Below are positions 1 through 5,588 of a stretch of 6,892 nucleotides of DNA, in pieces. Position 1 is the stretch's first letter. Each line of letters opens with the position of its first letter. The translations under genes and the position numbers were made by a program. Source of the DNA: Planctomycetaceae bacterium (GTDB lineage Bacteria; Planctomycetota; Planctomycetia; Pirellulales; Thermoguttaceae); NCBI GenBank assembly GCA_015062085.1, contig SUVI01000178.1:1-6892 (forward strand), in the 5' to 3' direction. The notes beneath the pieces are model-generated. The model ran no database searches. It saw nothing but the letters and a program-made list of their open reading frames with translations, and was not told where the DNA came from.

Positions 1-526
1 TTCCGTTTGAGGTCGCGACTGCATGGTACCACTCGCCGCTGAATGGAGTATCGGTCCAGGTATCTGCATTGTAGTGCGCGTCAAGGTCATTTGCCCACCA
101 GTAGTGACGTAAGGCGACAGCTCCTTTCTCATTGAATGTACGGAAGGCATTGCACTGGTTGTTTTTGCCGTACGTTCCCCAGCCGACGATGCCCCAATTG
201 CCGATAGTCGGCGTCTGAACATAAGAGGAGATCGTGTACGCACTCGCGCCGGTCGGAAGGTTGGCGATGGTGTAGTTCGTTCCGGTGCCGCGAAGGTAAC
301 TCGTGCCGTCGGAAGTGTAAACACCGTCCGTGAAGGAAACGCCGGTCGTGCCTTTCGTGTTCACGATGTTCAGATCTGCCGTGCCCGTGACGGAGTTGAC
401 GGCATTCCCGGCATCGTAGTTCCAGAAACCGACCATTTCCGCGGAAACGGAACCAGTGAGGCACATTCCGGCCAGTGCGGAAAGGGCGATCTTGTGCGTG
501 TTGTGCAGGAATGTATTTTTATTCAT
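1..526 (-). CDS. Exported LamG/concanavalin A-like domain protein, N-terminal part (runs off left edge)
   Basis: 175 codons are visible from ATG at 526 to the window edge with no stop, so the C-terminus is missing. Residues 1-29 form a signal peptide: a basic start (MNKNTFLHNTHK), a hydrophobic core (IALSALAGMCLTG) and a likely cut at SVSA|E. From residue 31 the protein reads like a LamG/ConA jelly roll: GFWNYDAG opens the domain, YTISSYVQTP and WGIVGWG look like core strands, and GEWYHAVAT is the typical late LamG strand. It is Trp-, Tyr- and Gly-rich with few charges, as expected of a surface or secreted glycan- or protein-binding module. What follows the LamG domain (enzyme, anchor or autotransporter) lies outside the window. 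The start is supported by GAAGAG six bases upstream and a promoter about 40 bases upstream. The gene is divergent from the glycosyltransferase pair. The domain class is fairly sure; the ligand is unknown. Confidence 0.8.
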   Translation of the reverse strand, partial: MNKNTFLHNTHKIALSALAGMCLTGSVSAEMVGFWNYDAGNAVNSVTGTADLNIVNTKGTTGVSFTDGVYTSDGTSYLRGTGTNYTIANLPTGASAYTISSYVQTPTIGNWGIVGWGTYGKNNQCNAFRTFNEKGAVALRHYWWANDLDAHYNADTWTDTPFSGEWYHAVATSNG

Positions 527-532
527 GAGTAT

Positions 533-538
533 CTCTTC
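533..538 (-). promoter_or_regulatory. Ribosome binding site of the left LamG gene
   Basis: GAAGAG on the minus strand, six bases before the ATG at 526. It fixes this start and confirms that the gene's N-terminus is complete. Confidence 0.6.
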
Positions 539-565
539 CCAATATTTAAATTCTAAAACACTTCT

Positions 566-593
566 ATTTTAATCTGTCTTACTCTTCTGTCAA
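566..593 (-). promoter_or_regulatory. Sigma70-like promoter for the left LamG gene
   Basis: On the minus strand there is a perfect -35 TTGACA (588-593), a 16-base spacer and a -10 TAAAAT (566-571). Transcription would begin near 559, giving a leader of about 33 bases. Phased A-tracts lie immediately upstream of the -35. The elements are seen in the sequence; activity is inferred. Confidence 0.65.
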
Positions 594-596
594 GCA

Positions 597-634
597 TTTT
601 TTTGTGTTTTTTTTAAAATTTTTACAGATTTTTT
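597..634. promoter_or_regulatory. Helically phased A-tracts (predicted bent DNA / UP element)
   Basis: Four T-runs on the plus strand, at 597-603, 607-614, 619-623 and 629-634, have centres near 600, 610.5, 621 and 631.5. That is one run per helical turn. Phased A-tracts of this kind are known to curve DNA. These lie directly upstream of the -35 at 588-593, where an UP element or curved activating DNA would sit. Confidence 0.6.
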
Positions 635-837
635 GTAAAGATCGAGTTGGATTTGCCGAATTTAAAGGCCATTCCAAACATACTGATACGCGAAAATGCA
701 CGGACATCCAGCATGAAAAAGCAGGCAATGAGCGAATTTCGCAGAGTGTTCGCAGAATGTTTGAGATGCGTTTTTTCGTTCTTCCGTATTTTCAATGGTA
801 AAATCGGACACTTTTGCCGGCGGAACTGAAATATTTG
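635..837. other. Intergenic stretch with no convincing gene
   Basis: Short open frames of 60-98 codons occur here on both strands. None has a good ribosome binding site, a recognisable product or a sensible promoter position, and they overlap one another. The only structure seen is an imperfect 11-base tandem repeat at 738-759. The stretch separates the divergent promoters of the LamG and glycosyltransferase genes and may hold regulator sites or gene remnants. Confidence 0.5.
738..759. repeat. Tandem 11-base direct repeat
   Basis: TTCGCAGAGTG is followed at once by TTCGCAGAATG, a 10 of 11 match. Two head-to-tail copies one helical turn apart resemble sites bound by OmpR/PhoB-type regulators. 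They lie about 100 bases upstream of the glycosyltransferase -35. Chance is also possible for so short a repeat. Confidence 0.35.
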
Positions 838-900
838 TATCAAATTTAAGATTCAGGTCTTGACAGAACGGCATTGCGGAGTATACTTTTAAATTTGATA
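838..900. repeat. Perfect 12-bp inverted repeat flanking the glycosyltransferase promoter
   Basis: TATCAAATTTAA at 838-849 is the exact reverse complement of TTAAATTTGATA at 889-900. The arm centres are 51 bases apart, close to five helical turns. The -35 and -10 of the plus promoter lie between the arms, and the right arm covers the expected transcription start near 894. This fits a paired operator. The AT-rich sequence makes some chance contribution possible. Confidence 0.55.
860..887 (+). promoter_or_regulatory. Sigma70-like promoter for the glycosyltransferase operon
   Basis: Perfect -35 TTGACA (860-865), a 16-base spacer and -10 TATACT (882-887), with expected start near 894 and a leader of about 80 bases to the ATG at 976. 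A second -10-like TATAAT lies at 899-904 but has no matching -35. The 16-base spacing matches that of the divergent LamG promoter. Confidence 0.65.
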
Positions 901-917
901 TAATGCGGCCGTGAAAC

Positions 918-971
918 ATGGAGAGCGTGTGTTTTGCGGAACTGTTTCGATTTGCCAAACCGAAAAGATGA
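918..971 (+). CDS. Possible 17-residue leader peptide upstream of the GT8 gene
   Basis: ATG at 918 opens a short frame, MESVCFAELFRFAKPKR, ending in TGA at 969-971, only four bases before the GT8 start at 976. It lies wholly within the expected transcript leader. Ribosomes ending here could restart at the GT8 start, which lacks a strong Shine-Dalgarno. There is no clear ribosome binding site upstream, and frames this short arise often by chance. Confidence 0.2.
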   Translation: MESVCFAELFRFAKPKR

Positions 972-975
972 TATT

Positions 976-1929
976 ATGAGCGTTTCCGAAAAGATCCATA
1001 TTGCATTGGGGACAGACGATAATTACTGTAAGTATGCCGGCTGCTGTATCGCTTCGATCCTGCTTTCGGCCCAAAAAGAGGAACGTCTCTGTTTTTATGT
1101 GGTCGACAACGGGATCTCGGAAGAGAATAAAGCGCGATTGGTAAAGCTGCAGACCCTCCGTGACCATGAACTTATCTTTCTGAAACCGGAGATGGAGCGT
1201 CTTCAGGACTTGCCGCAGTGTTCCTATCTTGGGCTTTCCACATATCTGCGCCTTCTCCTTCCTGAGCTTCTCCCGGACCTGGATCGGCTGCTTTATCTGG
1301 ACTGTGATATGATCGTGACTCGGCCGCTTTCGGAACTGTGGAAGACGGATCTTGCGGGAAAGGCTGCCGGTGTGGTCGAGGACTACGGCGAGTGTTTCAA
1401 AGAAGTTCGCGAAGCCGAAGTGCTTGGTATCGATTTCTATTTTAATGCCGGCATGCTCCTTCTTGATCTGAAGCAGATCCGTGAACGTGCGCTTTTTCGT
1501 GACGTTCTGAGTTGGACGCTCGCGAATTCCGAGAAGATCAAATTCGGCGATCAGGATGGACTGAATGTTTTTCTGAAGAACGAACGTTTCGAATTGCCCG
1601 CGTGTTGGAACATTCAGGTCAATCCGTTCGAGCAGGAGAAGCATCCCGATCTCAGTAAAAGAGAGGCGATCAAGGAATGCCGCGGCATCATCCATTTTGT
1701 CTGGACGCCGAAACCGGACGCTTTTGCATACATGAACGTCCAGCAGGAGATCTTTCTGAAAGTTCTTTCCAAAACGCCATGGGCGGGAGAGTATGAAAAA
1801 GGGCCCTTGTGGAAGAGGATAAGAAAATCAGTTCGGAGAAATCGATACTACCAGATCTACCGAAAACACCGGATCCGCATAAAGAAATGTGTCAAGAGGT
1901 GGATCGGTAAAGGAGAGGTTCCTGAATGA
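976..1929 (+). CDS. Glycosyltransferase family 8 (LPS galactosyl/glucosyltransferase-like)
   Basis: A 317-residue GT-A fold enzyme of family GT8, which is known to move a hexose from a nucleotide sugar with retention of configuration. Seen: an N-terminal nucleotide-binding strand with the GTDDNY motif (residues 12-17), STYLRLLLPELLP (88-100), the metal-binding DXD within LYLDCDMIV (D109, D111), FNAGMLLLDL (156-165), DQDGLN (192-197) and the late HFVWTPKP (240-247). That last motif stands where family members usually have HFxGxxKPW; the Trp shift is slightly unusual. Residues 280-312 form a strongly basic tail, likely to bind the inner membrane surface. The start at 976 is chosen because the family begins just before the first beta strand; a TTG at 934 in the same frame is less likely. 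The gene overlaps the following GT2 by four bases. Activity class is well supported; acceptor and sugar are unknown, with LPS core or capsule most likely. Confidence 0.9.
   Translation: MSVSEKIHIALGTDDNYCKYAGCCIASILLSAQKEERLCFYVVDNGISEENKARLVKLQTLRDHELIFLKPEMERLQDLPQCSYLGLSTYLRLLLPELLPDLDRLLYLDCDMIVTRPLSELWKTDLAGKAAGVVEDYGECFKEVREAEVLGIDFYFNAGMLLLDLKQIRERALFRDVLSWTLANSEKIKFGDQDGLNVFLKNERFELPACWNIQVNPFEQEKHPDLSKREAIKECRGIIHFVWTPKPDAFAYMNVQQEIFLKVLSKTPWAGEYEKGPLWKRIRKSVRRNRYYQIYRKHRIRIKKCVKRWIGKGEVPE
1910..1929 (+). promoter_or_regulatory. ATGA coupling site and Shine-Dalgarno of the GT2 gene
   Basis: AAGGAG at 1910-1915 precedes the GT2 ATG (1926-1928) by ten bases, and the GT8 stop TGA is 1927-1929. 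The ATGA overlap with a Shine-Dalgarno inside the upstream gene is the usual arrangement for translational coupling, so the two enzymes are probably made in linked amounts. Confidence 0.8.
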
Positions 1930-2957
1930 ATCCGCGTGTTTCGGTCATTATCCCCGTTTTTAATGCTGAAAAGTATCTGCGACCATGTCTTGATTCGGTT
2001 CGGGATCAGACGCTGAAGGAGCTTGAGATCATTTGTATCGATGACGGTTCGACGGACTCTTCGGGGAATATCTGCGACGAGTATGCTGCGCACGATGAGC
2101 GCTTCGTCGTCATTCATCAGCCAAACGCAGGTCAGTCCGCGGCACGAAATAAAGGGATCGAACTGGCGCGCGGAAAGTATATCGCGTTTCTCGATTCCGA
2201 TGACTGGGCAGATCTGGAAATGTGCGAAAAAGCATACCGTTACGCGGAACAAAATGCAAGCGAAGTCGTTCAGTTTCTCTTTCACGTTGAGCCGCCTTCC
2301 CCCAAATTTATTCGCAGACTCGCCAGACTCACCCACGAGCACTGTACGGAACTGTTTGAAAAAATGGAGTGCGTGGAAGCTGGTTACTGTGTCGTCTGGA
2401 ATCGGCTTTATCTGACGGAATTCCTTCGTAAAAATCGGATCCGTTTCCTTGAAGGACATCTTTTTGAAGATGAGCATTTTTCCAGAAAGGTCGCTTGGCT
2501 GGCTCGGAGGATCGACATCCTGCACGAAAAATTGATTTTTTACCGTTACGGAGTCGGATATTCCAATCGGCCTAGCGAGGAACGGAAGAAGATCCAGTAC
2601 ATTCCGCTTTTTACGGCACTTAAAGACGATTTTGAAAAATGCGGCGCAGGTCTGGATGTGATGGATCTCGTGACGAAATTGAAATACTATTGGTTTCGGA
2701 AAGTCTATTTTCAGTTTCGTGGAACGGAATTCGAAGAGGGGATCCGGCAGATGATGACGTCTTCCATTCGGAAAGATGAATGGCGGCATCTCGTACTTCC
2801 CGATCGTCACCTTTCGCCAAAGACGGCCGCTTTCTTTTGGTCCATGAATGGAAAACCAGTCCGCGCCTGGCTTGTGCGGCTGCTCGGTATATTCCCGCGG
2901 TGGTACGACCAAGTTCTTGCGAATATCGCGAAACGCAAAGCTCGAAAAAAGAAATAA
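1926..2957 (+). CDS. Glycosyltransferase family 2 (GT-A)
   Basis: 343 residues. The N-terminal 110 residues carry the full GT2 signature: VSVIIPVFNAEKYL (5-18), the nucleotide-binding DDGSTD (39-44), NAGQSAARNKGIE (67-79) and the metal-binding FLDSDDW (88-94, with D90 and D92). FEDEHF (180-185) supplies the acidic residues expected of the catalytic base region. The C-terminal part (about 200-343) is not conserved to the eye, is aromatic and basic, and ends in AKRKARKKK, suggesting membrane contact. GT2 enzymes of this type use UDP- or dTDP-sugars with inversion, adding residues to O-antigen, capsule or exopolysaccharide. It is coupled to the GT8 gene upstream, so the two probably act in sequence. 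The A-rich final codons also supply the U-run of a possible terminator on the opposite strand. Donor and acceptor cannot be read from the sequence. Confidence 0.92.
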   Translation: MNPRVSVIIPVFNAEKYLRPCLDSVRDQTLKELEIICIDDGSTDSSGNICDEYAAHDERFVVIHQPNAGQSAARNKGIELARGKYIAFLDSDDWADLEMCEKAYRYAEQNASEVVQFLFHVEPPSPKFIRRLARLTHEHCTELFEKMECVEAGYCVVWNRLYLTEFLRKNRIRFLEGHLFEDEHFSRKVAWLARRIDILHEKLIFYRYGVGYSNRPSEERKKIQYIPLFTALKDDFEKCGAGLDVMDLVTKLKYYWFRKVYFQFRGTEFEEGIRQMMTSSIRKDEWRHLVLPDRHLSPKTAAFFWSMNGKPVRAWLVRLLGIFPRWYDQVLANIAKRKARKKK

Positions 2958-2972
2958 AAAGGCGATTCCGCC
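2945..2972 (-). terminator. Possible intrinsic terminator of the peptidase/coiled-coil operon
   Basis: On the minus strand GGCG-GAAT-CGCC (2961-2972) is followed by TTTTTATTTC and further T's (2945-2960). The stem is only four base pairs but GC-only, and the U-run is long. It lies about 75 bases after the stop of the coiled-coil gene and uses the AAA codons at the end of the convergent GT2 gene as its U-tract. No matching terminator for the plus-strand operon was seen. Confidence 0.4.
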
Positions 2973-3065
2973 ATGAAAACCATCCAACGCCTGCGCGGGC
3001 GACCCGACGGACTGCTGTTAGAGCCTGCCGGGCCGCTCGTTGACGACTTAGCGGGAGGCGCTTAA
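2973..3065 (+). CDS. Possible 30-residue small protein after GT2
   Basis: ATG at 2973 opens a 30-codon frame beginning MKTIQRLRGRPDG and ending PLVDDLAGGA, with TAA at 3063-3065. AAAGG lies ten bases upstream, and the gap to the GT2 stop is only 15 bases, so it could be a third cistron. It is much richer in G and C than its surroundings. It overlaps the last 18 bases of the convergent coiled-coil gene. No family is recognised; it may equally be a remnant or a chance frame in a GC-rich 3' region. Confidence 0.25.
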   Translation: MKTIQRLRGRPDGLLLEPAGPLVDDLAGGA

Positions 3066-4415
3066 CAAGAACTGTGGTGCTTTTGCGTCTCGGAGGAGAT
3101 ATGGAAACTCACTCATTTTGCAAAGCGGAGCTTTTCGGATGATCTCGACAGCCTCCCAGTGCGGACGTGCGATCTGACGTGAACGGTTGCCGTAATATCC
3201 CTGCAAGTCCTTTAGAGCGAGCATTTGGAACTGCTGCGCGACCTTCGTATCTCCGCATTGGGCATAGGCTTGGGCAATAAGCGCACAGGCTTTGGGACGA
3301 TCCAGCACGTCGATCTTTTGGATCAGATCCACATAAAAGATGCCGATCTGTTTTTCCATGTCTTTTTGGATCGACATCGGAAACTCTTTCAACAGAGTCG
3401 GCAATTTGGGCGCATTGCCAGTCCCAAGCAGGAACGCGTCAGCATACAGGCCGGAAGCGATCGCGATCGGCGCCCCGGCAAGCTGACTGATCCCGCGGGC
3501 CACATCGGCTTCCAATCCGGTTTTTTTGTATTCAGACGCGTAGATCTCATCACACATTTGCTCGATCTGCTCTTCAGAGTATTTTTTCTCTGCCCGAAGG
3601 ATCCGGCGGTACTCTTCCTGTTTCTTAGCTATTTCGATATTGGCCTTAATGGACATGATCTTCGGATTTGACGTTGACGGAAGCGGTCGGTCGTTCCATT
3701 CCTGCGCGATATTGCGAAGGACCTCCATTTCCATTTGCTGGTAATTCCGCTTGAAGACAGAAACGGTCTGAGGTATGGATTCGCCAAATCCCCAGAACGC
3801 GACATCCAGTTTAAAATCGCCATTCTCGATATCCGGCATAACGACGAGCGTCGGCAGACCGCTCAGCCCCTGATGGATGGCATCGCGCTGCGCGTTTCCC
3901 TGGCGAGTCCGCATATTCTCCTTCCAGCCCTGATTGTAGTAATAGATCTGCTTCTGGTTCGCGTAGTGTGTGTTGATGAAACCGGACGCGGAGGCGAGGA
4001 CATTGGATAACTTATCCTCGAGTTTTCCAGTTACGATGACCGACATGGGACAGCCGATCTGTTTCAGATAATCCACATATCCCTGCGGCGTGTTGATGAG
4101 CGGCCAGACCTGATCGATAAAATGGGATCTCTCCCACATATCGATATTCTGATTGAAACGCTCTTCCTGCATCTGTCGGTCCAGCGCTGCTTTTAACTCT
4201 GTGATCTCCCGCTGCAGTTCTGCAGACTGCACAAAATTCTTTTCAGTTTGGGCTTTCTGAAATTCCTGCTGTTTTACGGCGAGTTCCCCCTGAAAACGCT
4301 GATTATCCTGCTGATTTTTTACCTGCCTTCTGTTGGAAAGCCAGCCCCCCAAAAGTGTGCTTCCAGACGAATATGCCAATCCGGCAAGTGCCATTGTGCC
4401 AAGTGCAAGCAACAT
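3048..4415 (-). CDS. Membrane-anchored coiled-coil protein, partner of the C39-like peptidase; function unknown
   Basis: 455 residues, family not recognised. Residues 2-27 are hydrophobic and small-residue-rich (LALGTMALAGLAYSSGSTLLGGWL), a single membrane segment or uncleaved signal without a clear cleavage site. About 30-95 is a Gln/Glu/Lys-rich heptad region, a long coiled coil. About 100-240 looks like a mixed alpha/beta domain, with strands such as PMSVIVTG (123-130) and LPTLVVMPDIENGDFKLDVAFWG (187-209). A second charged helix spans 257-300. About 374-405 has the pattern of a TPR-like helical hairpin (ACALIAQAYAQCGDTKVA). With the membrane helix at the N-terminus, the rest is one large soluble domain on one side. 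It starts 24 bases after the peptidase stop with a perfect Shine-Dalgarno, so the two are co-transcribed. A scaffold, receptor or substrate role for the peptidase is inference. The start is secure. Confidence 0.8.
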   Translation of the reverse strand: MLLALGTMALAGLAYSSGSTLLGGWLSNRRQVKNQQDNQRFQGELAVKQQEFQKAQTEKNFVQSAELQREITELKAALDRQMQEERFNQNIDMWERSHFIDQVWPLINTPQGYVDYLKQIGCPMSVIVTGKLEDKLSNVLASASGFINTHYANQKQIYYYNQGWKENMRTRQGNAQRDAIHQGLSGLPTLVVMPDIENGDFKLDVAFWGFGESIPQTVSVFKRNYQQMEMEVLRNIAQEWNDRPLPSTSNPKIMSIKANIEIAKKQEEYRRILRAEKKYSEEQIEQMCDEIYASEYKKTGLEADVARGISQLAGAPIAIASGLYADAFLLGTGNAPKLPTLLKEFPMSIQKDMEKQIGIFYVDLIQKIDVLDRPKACALIAQAYAQCGDTKVAQQFQMLALKDLQGYYGNRSRQIARPHWEAVEIIRKAPLCKMSEFPYLLRDAKAPQFLLSASR

Positions 4416-4422
4416 AAAAATT

Positions 4423-4429
4423 CCTCCTT
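4423..4429 (-). promoter_or_regulatory. Perfect Shine-Dalgarno of the coiled-coil gene
   Basis: AAGGAGG on the minus strand, seven bases before the ATG at 4415, in the 24-base gap after the peptidase stop. It is the strongest ribosome binding site in the window and suggests the second gene is translated independently and well. Confidence 0.85.
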
Positions 4430-4439
4430 AAAAATCAAA

Positions 4440-5468
4440 TCAGCAGTCAAAACCAAAGCCAAAATCAGTGTCGCTGCCAAAATCAGAGTCAAAACCGGGA
4501 TCCGTGTTGGTATCCATCCCAAGATCCATCCCAAGATCCATGCCGGGATCGAACATGGGATCCTGCGGCGTACCAAGCGACGCTAAAGGATCTGGGCAGG
4601 AGAACGTGTCAAGCGTCGGGTCCATGGCGTTCTCAGACAGCCAGTTTGGAGAATCAAATGACGGTGAATACGGCGAATACGGATCGTAGCTGTTCCAAAC
4701 GGAATCATACATTCCCCAATTGGTGTATCCATGCGACATCAGATCGTAGTAGGAATCGAACGTGGAAGTCCCGGGGGTCCAATTGTAAAGCTGGTAATTA
4801 TCGTACGCATAGGAAAAATCGTTCCACGGCATGTTGAACGCAGTGTCGATATGTCCCTGCGAGTAATCGAAGTTTGCCATTTCAGGCAGATCCATATTCT
4901 GCGGCGGCGGATAGTTCGTCGAAACCATGAAGCAGTTGGAATCTTTCCACGCGTCCTGAAATTCCTCCAGCGTGTATTCCTTAGCGCCATCTCCTCTTCC
5001 AGGATCCGTGAGGATGACCTTGATATTATTCGGGTCGCTCGTGTCGATCTCCGAGACGATGAGCGCATGATCCGCCCCCGACGGCGCGAACAACTCGCCC
5101 AAATCATGCAGCCAGCCGGCCGATCCCCAAAGTTCATCGGAATCGACTCCAACGATCACTCGATGGCCCTGGCCTAACTCGTTTACGAGATTGAAAATGT
5201 TCGCATTATCCGTCTGTGTGACCGGGATCCCATTGGATTCCAAAAGTTTCCCGACATCGTCCATAGGCGTACCGTAGCCCGGAGTGTAGAGACCAAGATC
5301 GATCGCCTGCTGAACCGCCTGATCTTCGGAGAGGTGGATCCCGTAATCTCGTAAAATGATTTCTTGGCAGCGAACTGCGCAGGTGTCGTTATAATGCTGC
5401 TGGATACTCGACGGATCTGCATTCACAGGAGTTCCAAAACGATGTCCTGCCTGATTTTGATTCGGCAT
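4440..5468 (-). CDS. C39-like papain-fold cysteine peptidase with acidic low-complexity tail
   Basis: 342 residues. Residues 20-185 match a peptidase C39-like (papain-fold) domain: QHYNDTCAVRCQEIIL (24-39) gives the oxyanion Gln24 and nucleophile Cys30; GADHALIVSEID (131-142) gives His134; VILTDPG (151-157) gives Asp155; YTLEEFQDAWKDSNCFMVST (165-184) is the usual closing segment. There is no signal peptide, no transmembrane segment and no ABC-transporter fusion, unlike bacteriocin-processing C39 peptidases. Residues 186-342 form a Tyr/Asp/Pro/Ser/Met-rich tail with YSP and LGMD repeats and a strongly acidic end (DTNTDPGFDSD, 319-329, resembling a Ca2+-binding loop), finishing in Cys342. It is first in an operon with the coiled-coil membrane protein. 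The start has AGGAAAG upstream and the promoter at 5534-5562. Catalytic activity is likely; the substrate is unknown. Confidence 0.85.
   Translation of the reverse strand: MPNQNQAGHRFGTPVNADPSSIQQHYNDTCAVRCQEIILRDYGIHLSEDQAVQQAIDLGLYTPGYGTPMDDVGKLLESNGIPVTQTDNANIFNLVNELGQGHRVIVGVDSDELWGSAGWLHDLGELFAPSGADHALIVSEIDTSDPNNIKVILTDPGRGDGAKEYTLEEFQDAWKDSNCFMVSTNYPPPQNMDLPEMANFDYSQGHIDTAFNMPWNDFSYAYDNYQLYNWTPGTSTFDSYYDLMSHGYTNWGMYDSVWNSYDPYSPYSPSFDSPNWLSENAMDPTLDTFSCPDPLASLGTPQDPMFDPGMDLGMDLGMDTNTDPGFDSDFGSDTDFGFGFDC
4458..4486 (-). repeat. 18-bp spaced repeat in the peptidase tail
   Basis: GCCAAAATCAG recurs at 4458-4468 and 4476-4486 (plus strand), an 18-base in-frame period encoding the DSDFG/DTDFG-like motifs near the C-terminus. 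It suggests the acidic tail grew by short duplications. Confidence 0.6.
4512..4541 (-). repeat. 12-bp tandem repeat in the peptidase tail
   Basis: ATCCATCCCAAG is repeated exactly at 4512-4523 and 4524-4535, followed by a six-base partial third copy. It encodes LGMD-LGMD-GMD. Being a multiple of three, copy-number change by slippage would lengthen or shorten the tail without a frameshift. Confidence 0.8.
4662..4688 (-). repeat. 9-bp imperfect tandem repeat in the peptidase tail
   Basis: Three units, CGGTGAATA, CGGCGAATA and CGGATCGTA, encode YDP-YSP-YSP (residues 261-269). This third short repeat array lies in the same tail and keeps the frame. Confidence 0.6.
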
Positions 5469-5533
5469 GATACTTTCCTTTCACTGAAAAAAACAAAAGA
5501 GATAAATTGAAGTCGCGCAGTATAGTGAAGATC

Positions 5534-5562
5534 ATTATATCACAAAATTGTCCTTCCAGCAA
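5534..5562 (-). promoter_or_regulatory. Sigma70-like promoter of the peptidase/coiled-coil operon
   Basis: On the minus strand -35 TTGCTG (5557-5562), a 17-base spacer and a perfect -10 TATAAT (5534-5539) preceded by TGTGA. Expected start is near 5527, leaving a leader of about 60 bases before the ATG at 5468. The -35 overlaps one arm of a 7-bp inverted repeat, and a run of seven G/C pairs lies directly upstream of it. A further TATACT-like element lies just downstream. Confidence 0.7.
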
Positions 5563-5575
5563 GGGGGGGCTGGAA
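5554..5575. repeat. 7-bp inverted repeat with a G7 loop overlapping the promoter -35
   Basis: TTCCAGC (5554-5560) pairs with GCTGGAA (5569-5575), leaving an eight-base loop made mostly of the G-run at 5563-5569. No U-run follows directly on either strand, so it is a poor intrinsic terminator, although it sits just after the stop of the upstream gene. One arm contains most of the -35, so it could be an operator or an RNA 3' end-stabilising hairpin. Confidence 0.55.
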
Positions 5576-5588
5576 AAAACTTCAACTT

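Noticed and set aside
647..829. Plus-strand 60-codon frame starting with TTG
   Set aside because: Weak start codon, no promoter or Shine-Dalgarno, no family resemblance; overlaps other equally poor frames.
814..955. Short repeated words (GCGGAACTG, GATTTGCC) suggesting a local duplication
   Set aside because: The matches are eight or nine bases, not collinear over a longer stretch, and can be chance.
662..958. Minus-strand 98-codon frame in the divergent intergenic region
   Set aside because: Its composition is not protein-like in any recognisable way, it runs antisense through the plus promoter, and no ribosome binding site is visible.
934..975. Upstream TTG start adding 14 residues to GT8
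   Set aside because: The added residues precede the first conserved strand, GT8 proteins usually begin close to it, and the ATG at 976 is the better codon.
889..1695. Minus-strand open frame of 268 codons opposite GT8
   Set aside because: It is antisense to conserved GT8 motifs, has no ribosome binding site and no recognisable domain.
1857..2987. Minus-strand open frame of 376 codons opposite GT2
   Set aside because: It lies fully antisense to a clear GT2 gene, has no domain pattern and is rich in Phe, Arg and Ile as mirror frames are; it is a shadow.
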